A DNA stretch of 64,000 nucleotides from Streptomyces sp. B1I3 (GCF_030816615.1 NZ_JAUSYD010000001.1:682001-746000), one strand, 5' to 3'; positions 7,862-16,714 are shown, numbered from the stretch's first letter. Program-made: numbers and translations. Notes: a model not told the origin generated them from the letters alone.

Positions 7862-8394
7862 GGGCTGATCCTCGTCGCGGTACGTCGGATGAGACGGCAG
7901 CCTATGCGTGGGGGGCCTTCGTCGGCGCACTCCCACCCGCCGGAGGATCGAGACGATCGCGCAGCTCGGCGTCGCCGCGTGGAGCAGGCCCCGGCTGGGC
8001 CTTACTCCTCCTTTCCGTGCACGGCTCCAGACTCCTCCTTTCCGTGCACGGCTCCAGGCCCCGCTCCCTCATCAGCCTGATCGGCGAAAAACCCAGGCAC
8101 GCACCGCAGGTCCCGCCGCCTTCCCTGAAGACACTGCCGGCTGAGTGAGGCCGCAGGTTCGGCTCCACAGGCTTTCGCCGTGATCCAGGTGATGTGCAAG
8201 CGGCCAAGTCTGCGCGATCAGGCTGCGGCCGGCGCCTCAGTACCCACCCTGGGAGCGAGCGCAAGACCTGGGCCAGGGGCAGCACGCACCCGTGGCAGCA
8301 CGCACTCTGAAAGGTGCAACGCCGACAAGCGGTACGGCCCTCGAGCCCGTGACTCGAGCCGTAACCAAGATGCCATTGATGCGTTGACTCGGTC
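7862..8394. other. Intergenic region with a tandem repeat
   Basis: 533 bases between divergent genes. The only structure I see is the perfect 27-bp tandem duplication at 8004-8057. Open frames across it on both strands lack ribosome sites; the repeat would read as a repeated 9-residue peptide on the minus strand, but the surrounding frame is not protein-like. Confidence 0.4.
8004..8057. repeat. 27-bp perfect tandem direct repeat, two copies
   Basis: Unit 1 is 8004-8030 and unit 2 is 8031-8057, identical base for base. Each unit contains the palindrome CCGTGCACGG. It is not part of a recognised gene. Confidence 0.85.
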
Positions 8395-8691
8395 ATGCAC
8401 CTTCGACGCATCACTACTGCCCTGGGCGTGTTCGCGGCGTCAGCCCTCTTGGCCGCATCCGGGCCCACCTCTGCCTTCGCCGCTGAGGGTGTCCTCATCG
8501 TCAACGGCAACGCGTACGACGATCCGAGCGGCTGTTACCCCATCGACTGGTTCCCGACGAGCGTGACCAACCACACCGATGCCATCGCCGAGGTCCATGC
8601 GGGCCCAGCCTGCAGTGGCCAGGTGGAATGGCTGGTCCACCCGGGCGAGACGTACCACAGCGAGTCTGCCCAGAGCATTTTCGTCCTCTGA
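8395..8691 (+). CDS. Small secreted protein of unknown function
   Basis: 98 residues. Residues 1-29 are a Sec signal peptide: M-H-L-R-R-I, a hydrophobic core TTALGVFAASALLAASG, and cleavage probably after SAFA-A. The mature part (~69 residues) contains two cysteines (GCYPIDW and PACSGQ) that could form one disulfide, and polar beta-like stretches. I do not recognise a family. The ribosome site is weak, so the exact start is less sure than the reading frame. No operon partner; the next gene begins 269 bases downstream. Confidence 0.7.
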   Translation: MHLRRITTALGVFAASALLAASGPTSAFAAEGVLIVNGNAYDDPSGCYPIDWFPTSVTNHTDAIAEVHAGPACSGQVEWLVHPGETYHSESAQSIFVL

Positions 8692-8960
8692 CATCCGGGC
8701 GCCGCTTCCACGTGCAAAACGTGGACACGCGGCCGGGGGCAGTCCTCATGACAGTGCCGCCCTCCGCATACCCGGCCGGCCACCACGAGGGATGCAGTCG
8801 GACGGGCCGGCCGGCCGGGCATTGCAATTGCCGTACCCGACTCATCACTGTCGGCACACGACTGCAGCGGAACTGCAGCAGAAATGAGGCTCTTTCACGC
8901 GCTGAGGTCTGCGTATTCTCCTCGTGACGTCTTGGGCAGGCGACAGGAAGGGAAACTCAG

Positions 8961-9824
8961 ATGAGCGGAAGCGGGGGCGGAGCCGGGGCGCCGTGGAATC
9001 CGTACGGAGGAGGACAACCGTCGCAGCCGGGTCGGCCACCCGACCCGCCGGCGGGCCCGTGGCCTCCGGATCCGGCTCGTCGGCTGACTTTGGGACGCCT
9101 GTTCAATCCGTTCGCCGTCGGGCGTGCGGTGTTCACTCCGTCCCGTCCGGACCGTGTGCACGACCCGGCGGTGAAGAGGGTGCAGGTCCTGCGGACGATC
9201 GTCGGCCTGGTCGCCGTCACGTGGATGCTGTTGTCCTACGGGCTGGCGTCGGACGCCGACGCCGTGGTGGATGACCGCTTCGACCAGATCCGTACCACCC
9301 TCATCGTGCTGGGGGTGACTTTCCCGGTCGCGGTCGCCGCCTTCGTCGTGGCGGCCCGCCCGCCCAACCGGCGCCTGTTCCTACGCCGCGTGGGCAAGCC
9401 CGCCGGGGCGCTGCTCGCGCTGGTCGTCGCACTCGCTGTGCCGCGACTGATCACAGGGCTGGGCTACGTGGACGAGGAGACGAACTGGACGGCGTCGGCG
9501 GGGCGGGTGGCACTGCTGTTCGCGCTGGGTGCCTTCCTGTTGTGGCTCGCACCTTTCGCTCTTTACGGCATCGCACAGTCGCTCGTGCACGTCTTCCGGA
9601 CGGCGGACCTCCACGAGACGGTTCCACCGCTGCTCGCGACGTTGCTCGTTTGGGAAGTCGCCCTCTTCGACGTGTTCCGGGGCGCATACGACAGCGTGCC
9701 GTTCGGGGTGCGGGTGGCCTTCACCCTGGGAGCCCCGCTGTCCGTCACCGCCGTGGCGATGTGGGAACTGCGGCGGCTGCGTACACGGCACGGCATCACC
9801 CTGCGCCGAGCGCTGCTTCGCTAG
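8961..9824 (+). CDS. Multi-pass membrane protein of unknown function
   Basis: 287 residues. Residues 1-40 are Gly/Pro-rich and cytoplasmic (repeated G-G, P-P). Hydrophobic segments follow near residues 75-93, 112-132, 146-166, 183-210, 222-240 and 248-264, so about six membrane helices, ending in an Arg-rich tail. ATG is preceded by GGAAGGGAAACTC. No catalytic motif or family is recognisable. It is transcribed alone. Confidence 0.75.
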   Translation: MSGSGGGAGAPWNPYGGGQPSQPGRPPDPPAGPWPPDPARRLTLGRLFNPFAVGRAVFTPSRPDRVHDPAVKRVQVLRTIVGLVAVTWMLLSYGLASDADAVVDDRFDQIRTTLIVLGVTFPVAVAAFVVAARPPNRRLFLRRVGKPAGALLALVVALAVPRLITGLGYVDEETNWTASAGRVALLFALGAFLLWLAPFALYGIAQSLVHVFRTADLHETVPPLLATLLVWEVALFDVFRGAYDSVPFGVRVAFTLGAPLSVTAVAMWELRRLRTRHGITLRRALLR

Positions 9825-10145
9825 GCCTTCTCGGTCGGGTCATTCCGGGCTCGCGTGCCCTGGAACCGCACCTCGTCCGACCGCCCGCACCGGCCCTGAC
9901 GGTGTGTGGCGCCGGCGGTGCACGCCTGGGCATCACGGCCGGGAGAAGCCGCAGGAAGCGGGGCCGAGCCGGGCTCCTCCGGGGCTTGTCCCAGGGCGTG
10001 ACCTCGTCGCCCACACCGGTTTCTCCTTCCTGCTTCCGACGTCGGCCGTGAGCCTCTGAGCGTGTGTTGCACTCCGACTCGTCGGGCAGTAAGTCTCTGG
10101 GACCGACCTGTGTCCGGCGGCTCACGGCCTCGTAGGCTCAAGAAC
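9825..10145. other. Intergenic region, nothing recognised
   Basis: 321 bases between two same-strand genes. Open frames are present on both strands but none has a ribosome site or a recognisable product. No strong hairpin seen. Confidence 0.4.
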
Positions 10146-10490
10146 ATGCACAGCACCCTGACCGCGCACGCCCGGTGCCTCTACGGAGACGAGTACCGAC
10201 CCACGCCGAGGTGCAGCTTCGAACACCGAGAGCACTACTTCGTCGAGGAACTCACCTTCGCCGACGCGGATGCAATCCTCGCCATGCTGCGTGAGTTGTG
10301 CCCGCACATGGTCGACGGCCGCCTGCCGGTCTGGGTCCGCAACCTGTCCTACCGGCTGGTGCTGTTGCAGCGACCCGAACAACCGGCGCTGATGAGAGAG
10401 GCTGCCGAGAGCCTGTGGCTGCACGGGCCCGACTGGGACGACATCGCCACGGATCTGAGGAGGCGGGCGGACGCTCTGGAAACGGGCTGA
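10146..10490 (+). CDS. Hypothetical protein
   Basis: 114 residues, acidic and soluble, with no signal peptide or membrane segment. A hydrophobic helix-rich middle (FADADAILAMLRELCPHM, then RLPVWVRNLSYRLVLLQR) and a C-terminal helix (DDIATDLRRRADALE) are visible. Third codon positions are strongly G/C, supporting a real gene. I choose ATG 10146 since the upstream extension to 10062 is Arg/Pro-rich and unlike the rest, although no clear ribosome site precedes it. Family not recognised. Confidence 0.6.
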   Translation: MHSTLTAHARCLYGDEYRPTPRCSFEHREHYFVEELTFADADAILAMLRELCPHMVDGRLPVWVRNLSYRLVLLQRPEQPALMREAAESLWLHGPDWDDIATDLRRRADALETG

Positions 10491-10738
10491 TCACGGCGTG
10501 CGCCAGAGACGCGTCGCGCCACGGTGACCGTGGGAGGTCGGCCACCCCACGCCGTCACGTGCGCGGCCGGCCGGAGGATCCGCCGTGATCGCAGTCCGTG
10601 GTCGTGGGCACCGCCTGGGACCCGAGAACGGCCCGAGCGACTTGCAGGATCTGCCTGTAGCTCGCCGACAACGAGTGTCGGTGGCCCCGGATAACATGCA
10701 GCGCACGTCAAAGGGACGGTCAACGGAAGGGCCTTGTG

Positions 10739-11161
10739 ATGGGTGGCAACGAGTGGACCTCGACCGGGCCGTACCAGGCGGATCTGGCAGTGGCGTTCCG
10801 CCAGGCGCAGGAGCAGGAACTGGCCAAGGACGACCACGGGTTCCCCGAGCGGAGCATCGTCGAGCTGTGGGAGGACGACGACTGGCTGGAGTACATCCTG
10901 ACGGGTGGCACGTGCTCGGTGCTCGACTTCTACACACTCATCGATGCGGAGGCCGGGGACGAGTTCGCCATGGTGCGGCCGCTGACCGAGGTCGAAGTGC
11001 GTAGCTGGGCACGCGATGGCAGACCTACCCATGCGCAGTGGGACGCCGCTCTCCGCGCCGAAACCCTGCCCTTCCCAGGCCGTGGAACCGGCCGGTGCAC
11101 GATCCTCTACCGCGACGGCGAGCCGACGGAGATCGGGTACTGGGGGTGTACGGCGGACTGA
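10739..11161 (+). CDS. Hypothetical protein, actinobacterial type
   Basis: 140 residues, acidic (runs such as WEDDDWLEYI and D-F-Y-T-L-I-D-A-E-A-G-D). The C-terminal part, GRGTGRCTILYRDGEPTEI followed by GYWGCTAD, looks like a small beta domain. GGAAGG at 10725-10730 is 8 bases from ATG 10739 and 5 from an alternative GTG at 10736. Soluble, no signal peptide. Function unknown; the downstream transposase fragment shows the locus has been disturbed after this gene. Confidence 0.7.
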   Translation: MGGNEWTSTGPYQADLAVAFRQAQEQELAKDDHGFPERSIVELWEDDDWLEYILTGGTCSVLDFYTLIDAEAGDEFAMVRPLTEVEVRSWARDGRPTHAQWDAALRAETLPFPGRGTGRCTILYRDGEPTEIGYWGCTAD

Positions 11162-11164
11162 AGC

Positions 11165-11327
11165 TCGCCCTGGACGAGCGGGTGCGGAGCCAGGTCACGA
11201 GGGCCGCGATGGTGACGTCGGAGGTCGAGCGAACGGAGCCGCGCCTGTCGTAGCACGTGGCGGCGACGCGGGGGTACTTGAGCTTGTTGATCGTCCACTC
11301 GGCGATGTCACGTCGCACGTACCTCAT
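11165..11327 (-). mobile_element. IS5-family transposase remnant (C-terminal fragment)
   Basis: On the minus strand this reads RRDIAEWTINKLK, then PRVAATCYDRRGSV and DVTIAALVTWLRT, matching the C-terminal end of IS5-type DDE transposases (V-E-R-x-I-N-x-L-K ... A-T-R-Y-D-K-R ... A-A-L-V-I-W-L-R). The catalytic domain and both inverted repeats are missing, so it cannot move. The gap from 11162 to 11463 holds nothing else that I recognise. Confidence 0.6.
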
Positions 11328-11463
11328 GCTGCAGCCGGGTGGTCGTCCGCCGCGTGCACCGTGGCGCAGGCGGGCGGCGTGGCTGTCGGTGTTCTCCGGG
11401 GACGGTGTGCCGAGGACCGGGCGGCGCAGGTACGGTCGCACAGGCCCGCTTTCCGTCGACGTG

Positions 11464-12363
11464 TCAACCGCCTCGCACCCACGGCCGCAACTTCTCCGGA
11501 TTGCGGACTGCCCAGATGCGGGTGACGCGACCGTCGGCGACATCGAAGGACGCCACGGTCGTGACGACACCGGCATGCTGAGCCACCAGGCCCGGCACAC
11601 CGTTGACCGACCGCTCCAGGAGTTCGAGCCCCGGAGCCTTGCCGGCGATGGCGATCATGTACTCGGCGATGCGTGCGCCGCCTCCGATCGGGCGCAGGGC
11701 GGTGCCGACCATGCCTCCGCCGTCGGCGGTCATCACGGCGGCCGGGTCGAGGAGGCCGACGAGGGCCGCGATGTCCTTCGTCTCCCATGCCTCTTTGACA
11801 TGCCGCACCACGTCGGCCTGCCCCGCCGCCGTCACCGGAGCGTCGCCCACGTGCACCCGCCGCCGGGCAGAGGCCGCCAATTGCTTACAGGCCGCAGGGG
11901 TCCGGCCGAGGATGCCGGCGATCTCGGCGAAGGGATATCGGAAGACGTCGTGCAGGACGAACGAGACCCGCTCGGCGGGTGTCATCGCATCCAGGACGAC
12001 GAGGAAGGCCATGGCCACCGATTCATCCAGGACCATCTGGTCGGCGGGGTCTGTTCCGTGGCCGCCGCCCCACTCGGCGCGGTCGGGCAGCGGCTCGGGC
12101 AGCCACGCGCCGACGTAGCGTTCACGCCGGGCCCGCGCCGAGCCGAGCACGTCCAGGCATATGCGGCCGGTCACCGTCGTCAGCCAGGCGCCAGGGGACA
12201 CGATTTCCGCCTGCCGGCTTCGCGGCAGCGCGTACCAGCGCGCGTAGGCCTCCTGCACGGCATCCTCGACCTCGGCCAGTGAGCCGAGCAGCCGGTAGGC
12301 GACGTTGATCAGTTGGCGCCGCTCATCGGCTGTCTCGCCGGTGCTCGTCTCAGCCGTGCCCAT
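11464..12363 (-). CDS. ECF sigma factor, SigJ/ECF41 type with SnoaL-like C-terminal domain
   Basis: 299-residue extracytoplasmic-function sigma factor. Region 2 spans RLLGSLAEVEDAVQEAY (~25-41) and region 4 spans MTPAERVSFVLHDVF plus FAEIAGILGRTPAACKQLA (~125-165). The C-terminal SnoaL-like domain that regulates activity in ECF41 is present; both signature motifs are seen, W-L-P-E-P-L in the linker and D-G-G-G in VMTADGGGM. ATG 12363 has GAGGAGG upstream; the ORF continues to 12486 but that part is not conserved-looking. No anti-sigma gene is present, as expected for ECF41. Divergent from a small membrane protein. Confidence 0.92.
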   Translation of the reverse strand: MGTAETSTGETADERRQLINVAYRLLGSLAEVEDAVQEAYARWYALPRSRQAEIVSPGAWLTTVTGRICLDVLGSARARRERYVGAWLPEPLPDRAEWGGGHGTDPADQMVLDESVAMAFLVVLDAMTPAERVSFVLHDVFRYPFAEIAGILGRTPAACKQLAASARRRVHVGDAPVTAAGQADVVRHVKEAWETKDIAALVGLLDPAAVMTADGGGMVGTALRPIGGGARIAEYMIAIAGKAPGLELLERSVNGVPGLVAQHAGVVTTVASFDVADGRVTRIWAVRNPEKLRPWVRGG

Positions 12364-12464
12364 GCCCCGGCCGCCTCCTCGCCTTACCTTTCGCAGGCCC
12401 GCGTCGTCGGGCTGGTGAGACCTTACCGATCTACTGCCCCCGGGGCGGAAAAGGGGACCGTGAC

Positions 12465-12827
12465 ATGGCCACCCAGGCGACAGCACAGCGCAGCTTCTCG
12501 TTCCTGCGGATCGCGATCATGCTGCAGACCTTGACCATCTTCCTCCAAGCGGTCTCCGCCGGACTGCTGCTGACCTCGTCCTACGGGGAGACACTGCACA
12601 GCGTCGGGGCCCGTGTGATGTACGGGGCGTCGATGCTGTACGTGCTCGCGGCGGTGCTGGCGTGGAAACCGGGCGGCGGCTCGCCCCGGCCCGTCCGGCA
12701 CGCGGCCGGCTTCCTCGTCCTCGCCTCCGTCCAGGTGGGGCTCGGCATCGCGCACGTACCGTCGGTCCACCTCCCCCTCGGTGTCCTGATGTTCGGGCTG
12801 AGCGTGCTTGCGCTGGCCCGGCGCTGA
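12465..12827 (+). CDS. Small four-helix membrane protein
   Basis: 120 residues with hydrophobic segments near 14-34, 45-63, 78-96 and 100-116, so four predicted membrane helices and short loops. ECF41 sigma factors usually stand next to a carboxymuconolactone decarboxylase, oxidoreductase or epimerase gene; here the divergent neighbour is this membrane protein instead, so it is a candidate target of the sigma factor. ATG is preceded by GGGGACC. Family not firmly recognised. Confidence 0.72.
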   Translation: MATQATAQRSFSFLRIAIMLQTLTIFLQAVSAGLLLTSSYGETLHSVGARVMYGASMLYVLAAVLAWKPGGGSPRPVRHAAGFLVLASVQVGLGIAHVPSVHLPLGVLMFGLSVLALARR

Positions 12828-13154
12828 ACGCGTCGCGGCCTCGGCCTGGTTGCGCGTCCGACGTCCGCCCTGAGGTCGGTAGGTGGTGAGCGCAGGTGCC
12901 CCGGTGTGTTCCGCAGGGGTACGTGAGCCGTGAGCCACCTCATGGTCCAGGGATGTGAGCCGCGCTCCCGGAGCGGAGCCCACCTTTCCCTCACCGGTGA
13001 TCGCGAGGTGCGCAACAGCCTCCTGATGGTTCGGTCCATGGCGTGCTCCGGATACCTGGATTCGAATACCGGCCCGTGGTCTCCGTCGGATACGCGCCTG
13101 CTCGAGACGTGGGCGAAGCCGCCTCACCCGGCGCGTCAGGCTGCTTCGCGCACC
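12828..13154. other. Intergenic region, nothing recognised
   Basis: 327 bases between convergent genes. Long shadow frames cross it on both strands, but none has protein-like composition or a ribosome site. No strong terminator hairpin was found by eye. Confidence 0.4.
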
Positions 13155-13886
13155 TCACCAGGGCACTGGGCCGGCGTCTTCGGCGAACGTGCCGGTCGGA
13201 CCGTCGTCGGGCAGGGTCGCGAGCTCGATGGCGATCGCCGCGCCCTGGTGGGGGGTACGCACGCCGCGGAAGCCGTTGAGGTCCGTCGCGACGAATCCGG
13301 GGCAGCCTGCGTTGATCAGGATGTTCGTACCGCTCAGCTCCCGGGCGTACTGAAGGGTGACGGCGTTCAGGAACGTCTTCGACGGCGCGTACGCCACGGC
13401 CACCGGGCCTGTCGTCTGCTCACCGGCCACTCCTGCCTGCCGGGTGAGGGAGCCGACGCTGCTGGACATGTTCACGATCCGCGGCGAGGGTGAGCGGCGC
13501 AGTAGTGGCAGCATCGCATTGGTGACCCGGATGACACCGATCACGTTGGTCTCCACGACCGTCCGGATCGTCTCGGGATCGACCCGGGTGGGCTCCTGCG
13601 GCATGTCACCGGTGATGCCGGCGTTGTTGACGAGCACATCAAGCCGCCCGGCATGCTTTTCGACCAACCGTGCGGCGGCGGTCACGCTCCCGTCGTCGGT
13701 GACGTCCAGCGGTACGCCGAACGCGTCGATGCCGGCGGCGCGTAGTTTCTCCACCGCAGCTTCCCGTCGTCGACCGTCACGGGCGCCGACGCCGACGCTG
13801 AAGCCGAGGGCACCCAGTCCCGCCGCGATCTCGTACCCGATGCCTTTGTTCGCGCCTGTGACCAGCGCAGTCTTCCGTTCATTCAT
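13155..13886 (-). CDS. Short-chain dehydrogenase/reductase
   Basis: 243-residue classical SDR, normal length. NAD(P)-binding motif T-G-A-N-K-G-I-G at about residue 10-17, NNAG at ~88, catalytic Ser in IVNMSSSVGSL, and Y-A-P-S-K (~162-166). The basic residues G-A-R-D-G-R-R after the second strand suggest NADPH. ATG 13886 is used; an in-frame ATG three codons upstream (13895) is also possible. Divergent from a LysR regulator with two palindromic operators between, so probably controlled by it. Substrate unknown. Confidence 0.92.
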   Translation of the reverse strand: MNERKTALVTGANKGIGYEIAAGLGALGFSVGVGARDGRRREAAVEKLRAAGIDAFGVPLDVTDDGSVTAAARLVEKHAGRLDVLVNNAGITGDMPQEPTRVDPETIRTVVETNVIGVIRVTNAMLPLLRRSPSPRIVNMSSSVGSLTRQAGVAGEQTTGPVAVAYAPSKTFLNAVTLQYARELSGTNILINAGCPGFVATDLNGFRGVRTPHQGAAIAIELATLPDDGPTGTFAEDAGPVPW

Positions 13887-13922
13887 GGGCACCATCCTGA
13901 TCCGGACCTCGGCGTGGGGTCC

Positions 13923-13959
13923 AACACCGATCAGGTGTTCAGCCATACCGACCAGGTAT
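13923..13959. promoter_or_regulatory. Twin LysR-type operators
   Basis: AACACC (13923-13928) with GGTGTT (13934-13939), spacer GATCA; and ATACC (13945-13949) with GGTAT (13955-13959), spacer GACCA. Both share the core ACC-GAYCA-GGT and their centres are 21 bases apart, two helical turns. This is the arrangement of recognition and activation sites for a LysR tetramer, between SDR and LysR start codons. Confidence 0.8.
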
Positions 13960-13982
13960 CGATCCCGGGATAGCATGACTAC

Positions 13983-14852
13983 GTGGAAACCCGGGAACTG
14001 CGGTACTTCGTCGCTGTCGCGGAGGAGTTGCACTTCGGGCGCGCCGCACAACGGCTCGGGATCGCGCAGCCGCCCTTGTCGCGGGCGATCCAGCAGCTCG
14101 AACGACGGCTCGGGATGGCGTTGCTTAACCGCACCAGCCGCACCGTCACGCTGACCGAGGCCGGCTCGGTCCTGCTGACCGAGGGACGGGCAGCCCTCGA
14201 CGCGGTCGATGCCGCCGAGCGCCGGACCCGCCGCGCCGCCTCCACCGGGGCCGGCCGTCCCGGTCTGGTCCTGGCCGCAAAAGCGGGGGCGTCCAGCGAG
14301 CTACTGGCGAAACTGCTCGACGCCTACGCCGCCGAACCCGGCGCCGTGCCCGTCGACGTCACGCTGTGCGGCCCGGCCGAGCAGGAAGGGCTTCTGCGTG
14401 ACGGGCGTGCCGACGTCGCCCTGCTGCACCGGCCGTTCGACTCGACAGCCGGTTTCGACACCGAAGATCTCAGTTCGGAAAGTCAGGTCGTCGTCCTGCC
14501 GGCCGGACATCCGCTCACCGTCCGGGCCCACGTGCACATGGCCGACGTCACCGCCCTGCCGGACCTGCCCCTGCCGCGCTGGCCCGACCCCGACGGGACC
14601 TACCCGCCCGGTCCCGGCCCGCGGGTCCGGGACCACGCACAGCTGCTGCAACTGATCGCGCTCGGCCGCGCTTGCGCGATCTCACCGGACTCCTGCCGGG
14701 CCCAACTGCACGGTGACCTCGCCGCAGTGCCCGTCCTGGACGCGCCGACTGTCACCACCGTGATCGCCTGGCCGCCGCACAGCCGTTCCAGGGCTGTGGC
14801 GGAGCTCATCCGGACGGCGACACGTCTCCGGCATTCCAGCTCAAGATCGTGA
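13983..14852 (+). CDS. LysR family transcriptional regulator
   Basis: 289 residues. Winged helix at the N-terminus: M-E-T-R-E-L-R-Y-F-V-A-V-A-E-E, FGRAAQRLGIAQPPLSRAIQ (~18-37), LERRLGMALLNRTSRTVTLT. The C-terminal periplasmic-binding-like effector domain starts about residue 95 (GLVLAAKAGASSELLAKLL). GTG start. Divergent from the SDR gene, sharing the twin operator; it likely activates the SDR gene in response to its substrate and represses itself. Effector unknown. Confidence 0.92.
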   Translation: METRELRYFVAVAEELHFGRAAQRLGIAQPPLSRAIQQLERRLGMALLNRTSRTVTLTEAGSVLLTEGRAALDAVDAAERRTRRAASTGAGRPGLVLAAKAGASSELLAKLLDAYAAEPGAVPVDVTLCGPAEQEGLLRDGRADVALLHRPFDSTAGFDTEDLSSESQVVVLPAGHPLTVRAHVHMADVTALPDLPLPRWPDPDGTYPPGPGPRVRDHAQLLQLIALGRACAISPDSCRAQLHGDLAAVPVLDAPTVTTVIAWPPHSRSRAVAELIRTATRLRHSSSRS

Positions 14853-15189
14853 TATTCGACAATGCGATGCGCGACTTGCCGGTGGTCATCGCTTGCGTCG
14901 GCCCGGGCAGCTTGACGGCGGTGTCACCAGGCCGGGCCGACGACCCGCACCACCGCGGCGAGCGGTACCGAGGTGGCTGACCGACACCGGTAGCAGGCGA
15001 GTACGCCGGTGGCGCGGTGGCGGATGAGAAGATGGTGGCTGCCGGAGGGTGTCACGCCCGAGGCTGCATGCCACCCGGGCCGGCCTGCCCGGCCCACGCT
15101 GTGACCGGAGCCGGCCTTCTTCTCATGCCGATGATCAGCGGTGGCCACGACGGTCGTCCCCGCAGCCGGTCCCCCGGCACGATCGCGCT
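14853..15189. other. Convergent intergenic region with a hairpin
   Basis: 337 bases between the LysR gene and an acetyltransferase gene facing it. GGGCCGG (15077-15083) and CCGGCCC (15089-15095) with a 5-base loop could act as a terminator. No gene recognised. Confidence 0.45.
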
Positions 15190-15690
15190 CTACGGCCGGA
15201 GCACCAGGTCGCGCTGGTACCAAGTACCTGGCTCGCCGCCGAGGTGGGCCGGGTCGGCGGGGCCTACGGGGACGAACCCGGTCTTGGTCAGCACCTTCCG
15301 GGACGCGACATTGCGTTCGGCTATGGCCGCTCGCAGTGTGCGCAGCCCGTGCCGGGCCGCCGCCAGTCGGCACAGTTCCAGAACGCTCGCGGTCGCCGTA
15401 CCGCGGCCGGCGACATGCTGCGCGACCCGGTAGCCGAGTTCAGCGCTGTGATCCTCGATGTCGACCAGGTTGAACCTGCCGAGTACCGAGCTGTCCTCGG
15501 CGACGAGCACGTGGAATGCGCAGATGCCCGCCTCCTGCTCAGCCAACAAGGCGTTGTACCGGCCGGTGAACCGGGCGAAGAAATCGTCACCGCGGTCGGG
15601 TACCGAGGCAGCGAAGTAGGCGCGGTTCGCCAGCTCGAAGGCCAAGACCGCCGGGGCGTGGCCGACATGCAGCCGCTGCAACTCGGGCAT
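15190..15690 (-). CDS. GNAT family N-acetyltransferase
   Basis: 166 residues. Acetyl-CoA-binding core ELGYRVAQHVAGRGTATASV (~85-104) contains the Q-x-x-G-x-G/A pattern, followed by LRAAIAERNVASRKVLTKTGF, the conserved C-terminal helix and strand of RimJ/RimL-like enzymes. ATG at 15690 follows AAGGTCGGGGG. Monocistronic; nearest same-strand gene upstream starts at 16533, more than 200 bases away. Substrate unknown. Confidence 0.88.
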   Translation of the reverse strand: MPELQRLHVGHAPAVLAFELANRAYFAASVPDRGDDFFARFTGRYNALLAEQEAGICAFHVLVAEDSSVLGRFNLVDIEDHSAELGYRVAQHVAGRGTATASVLELCRLAAARHGLRTLRAAIAERNVASRKVLTKTGFVPVGPADPAHLGGEPGTWYQRDLVLRP

Positions 15691-15912
15691 CCCCCGACCT
15701 TACCCAGGCGATCGACCCGGGTCACCTGGTATGCGCCGGTGGCAGACAGCTCCGAACCCAGGAACGTTACGCGCTACGCCGGCGGAACCGGGGCCCGGTG
15801 GATCACGGGCGGATCCGTAGGCCGGGATGTTTCAGTGGATCCGGGCAGCCGGCGTCCGAATAACGGCATCGCGCCGGGACACCCGCTGTCGGCGACTCCG
15901 TCGGCCGGTGCG

Positions 15913-16533
15913 TCAACTTCCGTCCGACCCTCTGCTTCGACCGGCCACGGTCTCACGCGGCCTGCTGCGGCCCGCCAGAACGTCGGCGGCCCGGCCGCGG
16001 TACGTCCGGAAACGGCGTAGGTACGAGCGAGCCATGGGGCCGGGCGGGACCCCCCGGGCGAAGGCGCGCATGTTGCGTTCACCCGCGTTGTAGCCCAGCG
16101 CGAGGAGTTCGTCGCGGGTGTAGCGGCTCACGTGCCGCTTCGGGAGGCTCCGGTCGAGGTCCTTCAGATGCAAGGCCGCCGCGTGGACGGCAAAAGCCGG
16201 ATCATCGCGGAGGTCTTGCCACCGCTGGTCCAGGTCGTGTGTTCGACGTACCTGTTCGAAGGTCGCGCGGTGCATGTTGGCCAACCCGAAGGAGGCCCCC
16301 GGCTTCCACCACTGCCACAGCCGCTCCAGCAGCGGATGGTGCGGCTTGTACGCCTCCAGGTGGAGCACGGTCATCACGAGCAGGGGCGGCACTCCGGCCT
16401 CCCCGGCGCTGTCCACCACGTACGCGGTGTAGTCGGCCGGGTCGTAGTCACCCGGCCGCAAGGGTGGCCTTCGCACGCCACCGTGGTCCGCCGATGGGGA
16501 CCGGTGCTTCGTCGCCGTCGAGCGCTCGGCCAT
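15913..16533 (-). CDS. Lytic-transglycosylase-like (lysozyme-fold) protein, cytoplasmic by sequence
   Basis: 206 residues. The pattern LHLEAYKPH (candidate catalytic Glu, ~residue 60), then ASFGLANMH and LLALGYNAGERNMRAF matches the order of motifs in SLT-type transglycosylases (E-S, G-L-M/N-Q-H, A-Y-N-A-G). No signal peptide or membrane helix is visible; residues 1-30 are charged. ATG 16533 is preferred because AAAGGTGAG lies just upstream; a GTG at 16542 is possible. It follows the DUF3662-ParA gene on the same strand after 263 bases containing a hairpin. Whether it cleaves peptidoglycan is inference. Confidence 0.7.
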   Translation of the reverse strand: MAERSTATKHRSPSADHGGVRRPPLRPGDYDPADYTAYVVDSAGEAGVPPLLVMTVLHLEAYKPHHPLLERLWQWWKPGASFGLANMHRATFEQVRRTHDLDQRWQDLRDDPAFAVHAAALHLKDLDRSLPKRHVSRYTRDELLALGYNAGERNMRAFARGVPPGPMARSYLRRFRTYRGRAADVLAGRSRPRETVAGRSRGSDGS

Positions 16534-16714
16534 GTCACTCACCTTTCCCTGCCTCCCGCCCTTGCCCGGACGACAGGACGTCCATCAACTGAGGTGCGCA
16601 TGCCCTCGCGACCAGGGCTCAATCCGACGCGTATCGGCCGCCCGGCGAGCGCGGGGACGCGCGATCCTCGCCTTTTCACGCCAATGGCGACGCCCGGCCG
16701 CCGCCGACCGGGGA

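Noticed and set aside
12364..12464. ECF41 promoter (TGTCACA with CGTC) between sigma factor and membrane gene
   Set aside because: A TGTCACG occurs near the membrane-gene start but no CGTC at the right distance; I could not support a promoter call.
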